This document shows positions 8,405 to 16,532 of a stretch of DNA of 31,127 bases, piece after piece. Both the position numbers and the translations under genes were made by a program. The DNA is from VXLM01 sp034421575. Its GTDB lineage: Bacteria; Chloroflexota; Dehalococcoidia; Lucifugimonadales; VXLM01. The notes beneath the pieces were generated by a model. That model made no database searches. It worked only from the letters and a program-made list of their open reading frames with translations, and was not told where the DNA came from. The stretch lies in contig DAOUKG010000031.1 in NCBI GenBank assembly GCA_034421575.1, positions 1 to 31,127 of the forward strand. The letters run 5' to 3'. Each line of letters starts with the position of its first letter. The stretch's first letter is position 1.

Positions 8405-9337
8405 TCACTCGATTGAGCGACTCTGGAACTTGTTCCGCAAGAAGACGGCGAGGGCGTTCATGGAGAGCAGCACTATGAGCAGCACCACTATACCACCAGC
8501 CGCGAGGCCCTGAAAGTCCGCCTGTGGACGGGAGACCCAGTTGTAGATCTGTATTGGGAGAACGGTAAATCTATCAAGCGGCCCCTGCGGGATGAAGGTC
8601 AGGTAGACCAGCGCGCTGATGGCGATGACAGGAGCCGTTTCGCCGACTGCGCGCGACATCGCCAGGATGATGCCGGTGAGCATTCCGGGGAAGGCCGACG
8701 GTAGCACCACGCCGCGAATGGTCTCCCACTTGGTAGCTCCGAGAGCGAACGAGGCCTGGCGGTAGGTGTCCGGCACGGCCTTGATCGCCTCCCGCGACGC
8801 CAGGATGACGATGGGCAGGACGAGCAGCGACATCGTCAGCGCCCCGGCCAGTACGCTCCGACCGAGATTGAACTCGATCTTGGTGCTGCCGTACTCGAAC
8901 GTGTACCCGTGAACGAAGAGCGCGAGTCCCAAGAGTCCGTAGACGATGGACGGAACGCCCGCCAGGTTGGCGATGTTGATCTCGATGAACTGCGTGAGGC
9001 GGTTCTCCGGGGCGTACTCTTCCAGGTAGATGGCGGCCCCGATACCGACCGGAACGCAGAACAGCGCGGTCAGCCCCATGAGCCACAGGGTGCCGAAAAG
9101 GGCGGCCTTCAGGCCCGCCTGCTCCGGGAATCGAGACGGGAAGTTGAAGATGAGTTCGGGGCGGAGCCAGTCGACGCCCTGCAGGAAGACCTGCAACAGC
9201 AGTACGCCAAGCCCAATGATGCCGACCGCCACGGCGACGACCAGGACGACGTAGGCAATCGCGCCCTTGAGCTTCCGGGTCTCAAGATTCGGATGGAACC
9301 GCTCGGTCCTGGGGATCATTCGTACTTGAGCCCCCAT
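8405..9337 (-). CDS. pstA: Phosphate ABC transporter permease PstA
   Basis: 310 residues with six predicted membrane helices and the BPD permease EAA loop (REAIKAVPDTYRQASFALGA). The ATG at 9337 overlaps pstC by 22 nt; the ATG at 9319 would give the common 4-nt ATGA overlap and 304 residues, and is equally plausible. It pairs with PstC to form the membrane channel. Confidence 0.95.
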   Translation of the reverse strand: MGAQVRMIPRTERFHPNLETRKLKGAIAYVVLVVAVAVGIIGLGVLLLQVFLQGVDWLRPELIFNFPSRFPEQAGLKAALFGTLWLMGLTALFCVPVGIGAAIYLEEYAPENRLTQFIEINIANLAGVPSIVYGLLGLALFVHGYTFEYGSTKIEFNLGRSVLAGALTMSLLVLPIVILASREAIKAVPDTYRQASFALGATKWETIRGVVLPSAFPGMLTGIILAMSRAVGETAPVIAISALVYLTFIPQGPLDRFTVLPIQIYNWVSRPQADFQGLAAGGIVVLLIVLLSMNALAVFLRNKFQSRSIE

Positions 9338-10281
9338 TTCCGAACAATGGCATAGCCCATGACGTTCATCACAAGAGTTATCAGGAATAGCAGCAGCCCA
9401 ACGGCGAAGATCGTGTTGAACTCAAGTGACCCGTGCGGAGTTTCACCCAGGCTCAGCTGGACGATGTAAGCGGTCATGGTCTGGATGCTCTCCAGGGGAT
9501 TGATGGTCAGGTTCGGGGTCGCGCCGGCGGCGATGGTGACGAGCATCGTCTCGCCGATAGCCCGTGACAGGCCAATGATGAAGGCCGCCATGATGCCCGA
9601 AAGGGCAGCGGGAATGACGATCTTGGTCGACACCTCGAACCGTGTCGCGCCGAGGGCGTATGCCGCCTGTCGGAGCGAGTTCGGCACCGCCAGCATGGCG
9701 TCCTCGCTCAGCGACGAGACCATCGGCAGGATCATGATGCCCATGACCAGTCCCGCGCTCAGGGCGTTGAAGACCAGCATGTCCGGGAAGATGCGCTGGA
9801 GCTGCGGCGTGACGAAGGTCAGGGCGAAGTAGCCGTAGACGACGGTGGGGATGCCCGCCAGCACTTCGAGTATCGGCTTGATGACCCGCCTGACCTTGTC
9901 GTGAGCGTATTCCGAGAGATAGGTGGCCGCGGCTAGACCGACCGGTATCGCCACGGCCGCGCCCAGGAACGTCACCAGCATCGTGCCGGCCACCAGTGGC
10001 AGGACGCCGTATGAACGCGGCTTGAGGATGGGAGACCACCTGGCTTCTCCAAGAAACTCCCATACCGGTACCTGCGAGAAGAACCCCCATGACTGGATGA
10101 CCAGTGACAGAAGGATGGCGACCGTGGTCAGGATGGACAGAATCGCACACACGAACACCAGGTAGTGAACGAGCGTGCCTTCCCACGTCCTCTTGTTGCG
10201 CTTGAATAGCGCGCGGTACTCGTTGCTCGCCGATCTCAGGGATTCCGGGCTTTCGCCGGACACAAGACCTTGATTCACCAC
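9316..10281 (-). CDS. pstC: Phosphate ABC transporter permease PstC
   Basis: 321 residues with a cytoplasmic N-terminus of about 40 residues, six membrane helices and the EAA loop (EDAMLAVPNSLRQAAYALGA). Two adjacent GTG codons at 10281 and 10278 are preceded by AGAGGAGAA; the second has the better spacing. It lies 62 nt after pstS and overlaps pstA. Confidence 0.95.
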   Translation of the reverse strand: MVNQGLVSGESPESLRSASNEYRALFKRNKRTWEGTLVHYLVFVCAILSILTTVAILLSLVIQSWGFFSQVPVWEFLGEARWSPILKPRSYGVLPLVAGTMLVTFLGAAVAIPVGLAAATYLSEYAHDKVRRVIKPILEVLAGIPTVVYGYFALTFVTPQLQRIFPDMLVFNALSAGLVMGIMILPMVSSLSEDAMLAVPNSLRQAAYALGATRFEVSTKIVIPAALSGIMAAFIIGLSRAIGETMLVTIAAGATPNLTINPLESIQTMTAYIVQLSLGETPHGSLEFNTIFAVGLLLFLITLVMNVMGYAIVRKWGLKYE

Positions 10282-10343
10282 TTCTCCTCTTGACTAACTC
10301 CGTACTTTGAGGCGGAGGCCATACCCTCCGACATGATAGCCCG

Positions 10344-11363
10344 CTACTGCCCCTGGATAATCTTGAGGTTGTCCGTGTAGGCCGACGCAGCGACCGGCAC
10401 GTAGCCGACCTCGCGGGTAAGCTCCTCGCCGTGCTCCATGTAGAACTCGACGAAGGCCTTGACCTCGGGACGCTCCAGGCTCTTCTTGTTCACGTAGATG
10501 AAGAGCGGGCGGGTGAGCGGCTTGTAGTCGCCCGAAAGGATCGTGTCCGGCGTCGGGGTCACACAACCGTCGCCGTTGTCCACCGCGACCAGCTTCAGCT
10601 TGTCGGCGTTCTCGGCGTAGTAGGCGTAGCCGAAGTAGCCCAGCGCGTTGCGGTCGCCGCTGATGCCCTGCACGAGAACATTGTCGTCGGCGCTCGCCGT
10701 GTAGTCCGCTCGGCTCACCTGGGCCTCTCCGTTGATCTCTTCCGTGAAGAAGTCGAACGTGCCAGAGTCGGTGTCTGGGCCGTACAGCCTGAGCGGTCGG
10801 TCAGGGAAGCCGGAGCGTACCTGGTTCCAGTTGTTGACCTCTGAACCGGTGTCCCAGATCATCTTCAACTCCCCAACCGTCAGGCAGTCGAGGAAGTCGT
10901 TCTGCGTCGATACCATGACCGAGAGACCGTCCGTACCCACGCGAAGCTCGTGGTACTCGACGCCGTTTGCGACCGCCGCCTCGTGCTCCGAGTCCTTGAT
11001 AGCGCGAGAGGCGTCGGAGATGTCGGTCTCGCCGACCGTGAACCGCTTGAAGCCACCACCCGTGCCGGACACGCCGACATTCACGCGGACGTTCGGGTGG
11101 ACCTTATTGAACTCTTCGGCAACGGCCTCGCTGATCGGGAAGACCGTGCTTGAACCGTCGATCTCAACGGTGCCTCTCAGGCTTGCGGGCTCTTGGGCAG
11201 GAGCAGGGGCGGGCGACTGAGAATTGCTTGCGGCAGGGGCGGGCGCTGGGGATGTGGTCTCTTCCTCATCGTCCCCGGAACACGCAATCAACAGCGTGGA
11301 CATCATCAATAGCAAGAGACCAATCACACTCCCGCGCCCAAACAATCTACCTACGGATGACAT
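10344..11363 (-). CDS. pstS: Phosphate-binding lipoprotein PstS
   Basis: 339 residues from ATG 11363, which has an excellent AAGGAGG ribosome site; an upstream in-frame start at 11417 lacks one. A lipoprotein signal (basic residues, then LLLLMMSTLLIAC) ends at C28, so the mature protein is membrane-anchored, followed by a Glu-rich and Ala/Pro-rich linker to about residue 65. The phosphate-binding core has IDGSSTVFPISEAVAEEF, GVSGTGGGFKRF and PDTDSGTFDFFTEEING. First gene of the pst operon and downstream of the TTAA array. Phosphate-binding proteins of this type discriminate against arsenate only partly. Confidence 0.96.
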   Translation of the reverse strand: MSSVGRLFGRGSVIGLLLLMMSTLLIACSGDDEEETTSPAPAPAASNSQSPAPAPAQEPASLRGTVEIDGSSTVFPISEAVAEEFNKVHPNVRVNVGVSGTGGGFKRFTVGETDISDASRAIKDSEHEAAVANGVEYHELRVGTDGLSVMVSTQNDFLDCLTVGELKMIWDTGSEVNNWNQVRSGFPDRPLRLYGPDTDSGTFDFFTEEINGEAQVSRADYTASADDNVLVQGISGDRNALGYFGYAYYAENADKLKLVAVDNGDGCVTPTPDTILSGDYKPLTRPLFIYVNKKSLERPEVKAFVEFYMEHGEELTREVGYVPVAASAYTDNLKIIQGQ

Positions 11364-11452
11364 TTTCGTAATTCCTCCTTGGAATCCCTTGGTTTTGATT
11401 TCTGAAGATTCTTCCAACGGAAAACTCTATCTCGCCCAACAGGTCTGTCGGG

Positions 11453-11490
11453 TTAACGGAGAGTTAAGGCACGATTAACCATCTTTAACG
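11453..11490 (-). promoter_or_regulatory. Putative Pho box array upstream of pstS
   Basis: TTAA cores start at 11453, 11464, 11475 and 11485, spaced 11, 11 and 10 bp, within the units GTTAACG, GTTAAGG, ATTAACC and TTTAACG. Direct repeats at 11-bp spacing are the hallmark of PhoB/PhoP-type binding sites. The array lies 90-127 nt upstream of the pstS start, with a weak -10-like TAGAGT about 20 nt downstream of it on the minus strand. Likely drives phosphate-starvation expression of the whole pst-to-arsC block. Confidence 0.65.
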
Positions 11491-11737
11491 CGAGGCACGA
11501 ACGAGTCGGGGGTCATGTGTAGAGGGCTCTCGCGTTGCCAGGTGAGAGTCACAGGGTTTGACCCTAGATTGTCTGCCGTCACTCGTGGCAAAGGAGACCA
11601 CGCGAAACCCCAGAATCTGTCATTCCGAACGCAGCGGAGCGCAGTGAGGAATCTAGGGTCCTCGTCCTGCAGGCCGCGTTATTTTGTTGGAACGGTCTGA
11701 ATGACTACGGCAGAATTTCTTGGATAAGTCGTCGGAA

Positions 11738-11797
11738 CCCGTTCGTGGTGAGCTTGTCGAACCATGAACGACCCTTCGACAGGCTCAGGGTGAACGG
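11738..11797. repeat. Palindromic intergenic repeat D, right inverted copy
   Basis: Reverse-complement counterpart of 5671-5732 with a few substitutions. It lies between pstS and the pterin operon. The surrounding 11500-12320 holds no gene, only repeats of this and related kinds (11821-11920; GTCATTCCCGCG-type hairpin at 11972-11999; CCGGCCTTCGCCGG-type hairpin at about 12160-12187). Confidence 0.8.
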
Positions 11798-11820
11798 AGA
11801 GGTTTTTAGACGCCCTTTTA

Positions 11821-11920
11821 GCGCTCGGAATGACAGACTGCTGCGTAAGTTTTGCAAAGGTCTCCGAAAGCGGGAATCCACAAGTCCCCCTCTGTGCTCT
11901 CCGTGATCCCTGTGGTGAAT
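11821..11920. repeat. Intergenic repeat A, right inverted copy
   Basis: Reverse-complement counterpart of 5279-5377. With D and D' the order is A-D-[arsC to pstS]-D'-A', so the phosphate/arsenic block sits between nested inverted repeats. Confidence 0.8.
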
Positions 11921-12322
11921 CCGGCTCCCTGCGCTCTCTGTGCCCTCTGCGGTGAATCCTCCAACCCCACCCGTCATTCCCGCGAACGCGGGAATCCATC
12001 CTCCCCCCTCCGCGCTCTCTGCGGTGAAATCCGTTCGCCCCCGTATCAGGCACGGGGCAGGCTCTGAGCTTGTCGAAGGGCAATCCTGCACCAACGCATT
12101 CACCCCTATGCCAATTCGTTACAGCTACACCGTGAAGGAAAACAGCCCGCCTCTCCCTCTGGATACCGGCCTTCGCCGGTATGACGGTTGTGCCGCGGTC
12201 CGGTTCGCCGGGAGACGTACAGGGATGACCGAATCGTGCTCATGCTTCCGTAGCGGGTCACGGTTTCTCCCCGACGACCTATACGCTAATATGAACGGAG
12301 ACGACGAAAAGGGGAGGTCGCA

Positions 12323-13084
12323 GTGCTCACGCTACGAGGGCGGGGAGCCATTCTCGTTGGCACGAAGCGGGTCGGCGGGGTAATTGCCCACAGGCTGGCG
12401 AGAGAGGGCGTCAATCTCGCGATCGTGTATCGCTCGTCGCGCCAGGAGGCCGAGAGGCTGCACGCCGAGGTCGGCGGAATGACGGAGCGTACTGCCCTGA
12501 TCGCAGGCGACCTGGGCGACGAGGACGACGTGAAGCGCATCGTGCGGACGGCCAAAGACTGCCTCGGCGACCTGTCGTTCGTGGTCAACCTGGCCGCGGG
12601 GTTCCCTCGCAACCCGTTCGAGACGCTGGACGGCGCGGCGTGGGACGCTTCAATGTCGTTCGCGAAGGGAAACTACCTGCTCAACGTACACGCGGCGCGG
12701 GTGATGATGGAAAACGAAGGGCCGACCAGGGGGCACATCGTGCAGTTCAGCGACTGGGCGGCATGGGAAACGCCGTACAAGGACTACCTGCCCTACCTGA
12801 CGGCGAAAGCTGCCATCGATTTCATGACGAGGAGCTTCGCTGTCGAACTCGCGGACGCGGGGATACTCGTGAACGCCATCGCACCGGGGCCTACGATGCG
12901 TCCACCCGAAATCAGCGAGTCGTCGTGGCAGAGCGACGTGCTGGACAAGACGCCGCTGAAGCGGGAGTCATCGCCCCACGACATGGCGGAGATCATCGTG
13001 AGCCTGCTTTCCAGCGAGTCGATCACGGGCCAGGTGATCCGCGTCGATTCCGGACGGCACCTCGCAGGGCCGGGCGTGGAGTGA
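12323..13084 (+). CDS. SDR-family reductase, possible pteridine/sepiapterin reductase
   Basis: 253 residues, classical short-chain dehydrogenase. The cofactor loop VGTKRVGGVIA replaces the usual TGxxxGIG and carries a KRxG signature like that of pteridine reductases (PTR1/FolM). The active-site pair is in YLTAK (Y-x3-K), and NAIAPGP follows. The GTG start has a strong GGGGAGG ribosome site. QueD/PTPS starts 14 nt downstream and folE follows, so the enzyme most likely reduces a pterin. Without that context it would be called only an SDR oxidoreductase. Confidence 0.8.
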   Translation: MLTLRGRGAILVGTKRVGGVIAHRLAREGVNLAIVYRSSRQEAERLHAEVGGMTERTALIAGDLGDEDDVKRIVRTAKDCLGDLSFVVNLAAGFPRNPFETLDGAAWDASMSFAKGNYLLNVHAARVMMENEGPTRGHIVQFSDWAAWETPYKDYLPYLTAKAAIDFMTRSFAVELADAGILVNAIAPGPTMRPPEISESSWQSDVLDKTPLKRESSPHDMAEIIVSLLSSESITGQVIRVDSGRHLAGPGVE

Positions 13085-13098
13085 GGGGAGACGAAAAC

Positions 13099-13506
13099 GT
13101 GCCAACGTACAGCGTCACCAAGACCATCGGCTTCTGCTACGGACATCGCCTCATCGGCCACATGGGGAAGTGTCGCCACCTGCACGGACACAACGGACTC
13201 GTGGAGATCGAGGTCGAGGCCGAAGAGCTGGACGAACTGGGCGTCGTGATGGACTTTTCGGACATCCGCGATGCCGTCAAGGGTTGGATCGACAAGAACC
13301 TCGACCACAGGATGATCCTGAATCGGGAGGACGAGGCGGTCCCCGCGCTGCAGAAGCTGGGAGAGCCGATGTATCTCATCGACGAGAACCCGACCGCCGA
13401 GAACATCACGAGGCTGATATACGGACAGGCGCGAGACATGGGGATCGACGTCAAGGAGGTGCGCCTGTGGGAAACGCCTTCGAGCTACGCCGCATATAGA
13501 GAGTGA
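13099..13506 (+). CDS. 6-carboxytetrahydropterin / 6-pyruvoyl-tetrahydropterin synthase family
   Basis: 135 residues from GTG 13099, preceded by GAGGGGAG; longer in-frame ORF upstream is a shadow of the SDR gene. Zinc ligands are H in FCYGHRL and the pair in CRHLHGH. The C-x3-HGH spacing is that of QueD-type enzymes, not the C-x5-HGH of animal PTPS, so it may make 6-carboxytetrahydropterin for queuosine. QueD-type enzymes can also process pyruvoyl-pterin or sepiapterin, and the company of FolE and an SDR without QueC or QueE leaves a biopterin-like route open. ENPTAENIT and VRLWETPSSYAAY match the family's C-terminus. Confidence 0.88.
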   Translation: MPTYSVTKTIGFCYGHRLIGHMGKCRHLHGHNGLVEIEVEAEELDELGVVMDFSDIRDAVKGWIDKNLDHRMILNREDEAVPALQKLGEPMYLIDENPTAENITRLIYGQARDMGIDVKEVRLWETPSSYAAYRE

Positions 13507-14186
13507 CAATGACAAATACCACCATCGACAACCTGCACTCCGAGACCGCGAAGGGGATGAACGGACTCCCCAAGCAGGAACGGGTCCGGCGACTCGTGCC
13601 GCTCCTCAGGGAGGTCCTCACGCTGCTCGGCGAGGACCCCGAACGTTCGGGACTGCTCCGTACCCCCGAACGCTGGGCGGAGGCGCTGCTGACCTACACG
13701 CAGGGGACGGCGGCGGGTCCCGAAGACCACCTGCGGGTGATCTTCGAGATGGACGATGACGACTACCCCATCGGCTCCGACGACATGATAATCGTCGACA
13801 ACATCCACTTCACGTCCACGTGCGAGCACCACATGGCCCCCTTCCGGGGGACGGCGCACGTGGCGTACATCCCGAACCCGGAGAGCCGGATCGTCACCGG
13901 CCTCTCCAAGATATCGAGGGTCGTCACGCTCTTTGCGAGACGGCTGCAGATACAGGAGCGGATGACGCAGCAGATCGCGAGGGCCATCGACCTTCACCTT
14001 GAACCGCTGGGAGTCATCGCCGTGGTGCAGGCCGCCCACTTCTGCATGATCCAGCGCGGTGTCGAGCAGCGCGAGAGCACCACCATCACGACCGCTCGGC
14101 GGGGAGTCTTCCTCACCAAACCTCAGCTCGAAACGCGGTTCCTCGAATACCTCCGAATGCCGGAGGGGAAGCCGGACGTGCCTTGA
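13503..14186 (+). CDS. folE: GTP cyclohydrolase I
   Basis: About 227 residues, converting GTP to 7,8-dihydroneopterin triphosphate, the first step of folate, biopterin and queuosine pathways. Zinc ligands are in TCEHHMAPF and the second cysteine in HFCMIQRGV; GLSKISRVV and RLQIQERMTQQIA are family hallmarks. GTG 13503 gives a 4-nt GTGA overlap with the preceding gene; ATG 13509 is just inside and equally possible. The N-terminal 25 residues are variable, as usual. Confidence 0.95.
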   Translation: MTMTNTTIDNLHSETAKGMNGLPKQERVRRLVPLLREVLTLLGEDPERSGLLRTPERWAEALLTYTQGTAAGPEDHLRVIFEMDDDDYPIGSDDMIIVDNIHFTSTCEHHMAPFRGTAHVAYIPNPESRIVTGLSKISRVVTLFARRLQIQERMTQQIARAIDLHLEPLGVIAVVQAAHFCMIQRGVEQRESTTITTARRGVFLTKPQLETRFLEYLRMPEGKPDVP

Positions 14187-14385
14187 GGGGGGAGACCCGT
14201 GCTTCCTTCTTGTCGGAGAAAGGGACTCTGAACGCAACTCGCCAAGAGACCTGTCATTCCGAGCGCGCTGTATCTAACTCTCTGAAGGCGGGCGCGGAGC
14301 ATCGGGCGCCGCTGGGCGATCAGGCCATGGAGGTGAGGCGATAGCCGACATCGAGCCCGGACGGGCATGTGTCCGTCCCGATGCG

Positions 14386-15045
14386 CTACTCGTCCAGCAA
14401 GCCGTTTCGCACAGCCCAGACCACCAACTCCTGCTTCGTCTCGATCTTGAGCTTGTTCTGGATGCCGTAGATGGCGTTCCGTACCGTCACCGGCTGATTG
14501 CCCCTCGCATCGGCGATCTTCGCGTACGACAGCCCCTGCGCAAACAGCTTGAGAATCTCACGCTCCCGCCGGGTCAACTCGCCTTGCCCACGTCTCTTCT
14601 TCCGTTGAGCCGACGCGCGGACATCGGCAAACACGAGCCTCAGCACGTTATTGGACATGCGATACTCGCCATCCGCAACGTCACGGAGGGTACGCAGCAA
14701 CTCCTTTTTGCCCGAGTACTTCTGAAGGTATCCGGTCGCGCCCGCGGCCAGCGCTTCCAATGCGGCGTCCTCTTCCGTTGCCGCCGTGAGGATCAGCACT
14801 CTCGTGTCTGGGAGAGTCTCGGTGATCTCCCGGCTGGCGTCGATGCCGTCTTTGATCGGCATCATCACGTCCATGACGATAACGTCAGGCCTGAGCTCCT
14901 GGGCTATCCTCACCGCCGCCTCGCCGTCTGCGGCCTCACCCACCACGTCGAAGTCGCCGGACTGGTGCAGCAACTCGCGCAGACCGTCACGCATGATCTC
15001 GTGGTCGTCCACGATCATTACCTTAGTCTCTGTGGCCGACGTCAT
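14386..15045 (-). CDS. NarL/LuxR-family response regulator
   Basis: 219 residues. The receiver domain has VDDHE near the N-terminus and phospho-acceptor D59 in VIVMDVMMP, with K in GYLQKYSG. A basic linker (RASAQRKKRRGQG) leads to a LuxR-type HTH (LTRREREILKLFAQGLSYAKIA). It departs from the family norm in that the recognition part reads ARGNQPVTVRNAIYGIQNKL, where TVRNHV is typical. The start overlaps the kinase gene by 23 nt, so the two form one operon. Possible targets are the divergent secreted-protein genes starting at 16446. Downstream 14187-14385 contains only a small dyad (GGACGG/CCGTCC near 14368-14387). Confidence 0.9.
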   Translation of the reverse strand: MTSATETKVMIVDDHEIMRDGLRELLHQSGDFDVVGEAADGEAAVRIAQELRPDVIVMDVMMPIKDGIDASREITETLPDTRVLILTAATEEDAALEALAAGATGYLQKYSGKKELLRTLRDVADGEYRMSNNVLRLVFADVRASAQRKKRRGQGELTRREREILKLFAQGLSYAKIADARGNQPVTVRNAIYGIQNKLKIETKQELVVWAVRNGLLDE

Positions 15046-16324
15046 GCTCCATGCCTCCTTGTTCAGTGTTGTACGGAACAGCGCAGGTTACCGTCGTGCC
15101 GCGTCCCAACTCGCTCGGGCCCACCTCGAGTCGGCCTCCCATTCGCCCGGCGTCCACTCTCATGTTCCTGAAGCCATGACCGCGGTCCGCGTAGTCTTCC
15201 GGCAGGCCGACGCCGTCGTCCGACACGGACATTTGGAGGCCGTCATCCTCGAAGTTCAGCGAGATGGTGACCCTTCCGGCGTCCGCGTGCCGGAAGGCGT
15301 TTGACATTGCATTGTGGGCTATCGAGAAGAGCAAGCTCCGGGTGACTGTGGGAAGCGGAGGCTCTCTGCCTGACCGGACAAGCTCTGCGGGAATCGAGGT
15401 GATCTTGGCGAACGTAGAGGCGTGCGACCTCAGCACCGGGCTCAACTCATGCCCCTCGAAAATCGGGCCTACGTCGATGGGATGCCGCAGCTCCCACATC
15501 GTCGACTTCGACAGCGCATGTGTCGCGGACAGCTTGGCGAGAAGCTCATGGCGCTTCTCGCCGTTCCGGACGTCCGCAAGCTCGATGGCGGTCTCGATGC
15601 CCAGGCCGATCATGTAAGCGGACTGGGCGATGGTGTCATGAATGGTCTGCGAGAGTTCGATGCGCTCCCGCTGAAGCTCTTGCTCCCGTTCCACCGCCTC
15701 TCTCCGTCTGATCCGCTCGAACCTGGAGACCAGGTTGACCGCGGCGACCACCGCGTACATGACGGCGATCCTGGTGAACAGGACCTTCTCTTCTTTGATC
15801 TCGAACTCTACTCCCGGCTCCAACAGCAGGCTCATGGCCGCGTACGCAGCCGCTGCCATCGTGGCCCAGGCGAAGCTGAGCCTGAAGGAAGTGAACACCA
15901 CGGCGAACATGGCGAGAGTGGGGTAGTACAGCACGAAGAAGCTGTTTTGAAACCCGCTGCCCGAAACCATGATGCCCGCCGTGATCATTGTCACGTCCAT
16001 CGCGCTGAGAGCGAGGGCCCAGCGCCACGTCACCCGCCGATTCGTCAAGATCCGGTAGTGAACGTAGGCGTTGAGGGCCAACACGGATGCGGCGAACAAC
16101 GTGCTCGGAATGTAGGCGGGGTGCGCGAAGTTGGGCCGGTAGTTGAACTGCAACAGCCACGCTATCAGGAGAAACCATCGCACCCATACGGAAATCCTCA
16201 CTCCGTACAGAAGGTCGTCCGGGCCGGGCCGGTCGGACTCCCGGCGGGACTCCGCAGCAACGTCTTGTGGCGTGGTATGCAAATCCTGGCCTCTATGCCC
16301 ATAGCATAGCCTACTCAGCGGCAT
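15023..16324 (-). CDS. Membrane sensor histidine kinase (HisKA_3)
   Basis: About 433 residues from ATG 16324 (a TTG at 16348 is an alternative; start uncertain). Roughly five to six membrane helices lie between about residues 40 and 205, with no large extracellular sensor. A short charged coiled-coil follows, then the phospho-acceptor histidine in SQTIHDTIAQSAY, and a HATPase_c domain with AHNAMSNAFRHA, DDGVGLP and GHGFRNMR. It phosphorylates the response regulator with which it overlaps. The signal is unknown; a membrane-embedded sensor suggests a membrane or lipophilic cue. Confidence 0.9.
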   Translation of the reverse strand: MPLSRLCYGHRGQDLHTTPQDVAAESRRESDRPGPDDLLYGVRISVWVRWFLLIAWLLQFNYRPNFAHPAYIPSTLFAASVLALNAYVHYRILTNRRVTWRWALALSAMDVTMITAGIMVSGSGFQNSFFVLYYPTLAMFAVVFTSFRLSFAWATMAAAAYAAMSLLLEPGVEFEIKEEKVLFTRIAVMYAVVAAVNLVSRFERIRRREAVEREQELQRERIELSQTIHDTIAQSAYMIGLGIETAIELADVRNGEKRHELLAKLSATHALSKSTMWELRHPIDVGPIFEGHELSPVLRSHASTFAKITSIPAELVRSGREPPLPTVTRSLLFSIAHNAMSNAFRHADAGRVTISLNFEDDGLQMSVSDDGVGLPEDYADRGHGFRNMRVDAGRMGGRLEVGPSELGRGTTVTCAVPYNTEQGGMEHDVGHRD

Positions 16325-16354
16325 TGGCAAGGTACGGCAGCACCCCAAGAGACA

Positions 16355-16390
16355 GGTACTAAAGTACCGCTCAGATTCGGTACAACCGAA
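16355..16390. promoter_or_regulatory. Two dyads between divergent kinase and secreted-protein genes
   Basis: GGTACT-AA-AGTACC (16355-16368) and TTCGG-TACAA-CCGAA (16376-16390) sit in the short divergent intergenic region. Their centres are 21-22 bp apart, about two helical turns, so one protein could occupy both. Candidate operators for the adjacent NarL-type regulator; speculative. Confidence 0.4.
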
Positions 16391-16445
16391 CCTTTACGGC
16401 GCGCCGGCGGAAAGGCACCATGAGGCGAGTTGCAGGGAGGCTGAC

Positions 16446-16532
16446 GTGAAACTCTGGAGATTTTCCACGGCAGTTGTCGCCATGACGCTTATTGGCGCAG
16501 GTGTGATTTTAGGACTGGGAGGACTCGCATGA
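16446..16532 (+). CDS. 28-residue leader peptide-like ORF
   Basis: GTG at 16446 follows GGGAGG at 5-nt spacing. The product has a basic N-terminus (VKLWRF) followed by about 20 hydrophobic/small residues rich in glycine and ends LGGLA. The stop overlaps the ATG of the cadherin-like gene (ATGA at 16529-16532), and the end of the small ORF contains that gene's ribosome site (GGGAGG). It looks like a translationally coupled small membrane peptide. It could also be a degraded signal sequence. Confidence 0.45.
   Translation: MKLWRFSTAVVAMTLIGAGVILGLGGLA

Noticed and set aside
14365..14390. Rho-independent terminator after the NarL-type regulator
   Set aside because: The GGACGG/CCGTCC dyad has no following T tract in the right direction and overlaps the coding end.
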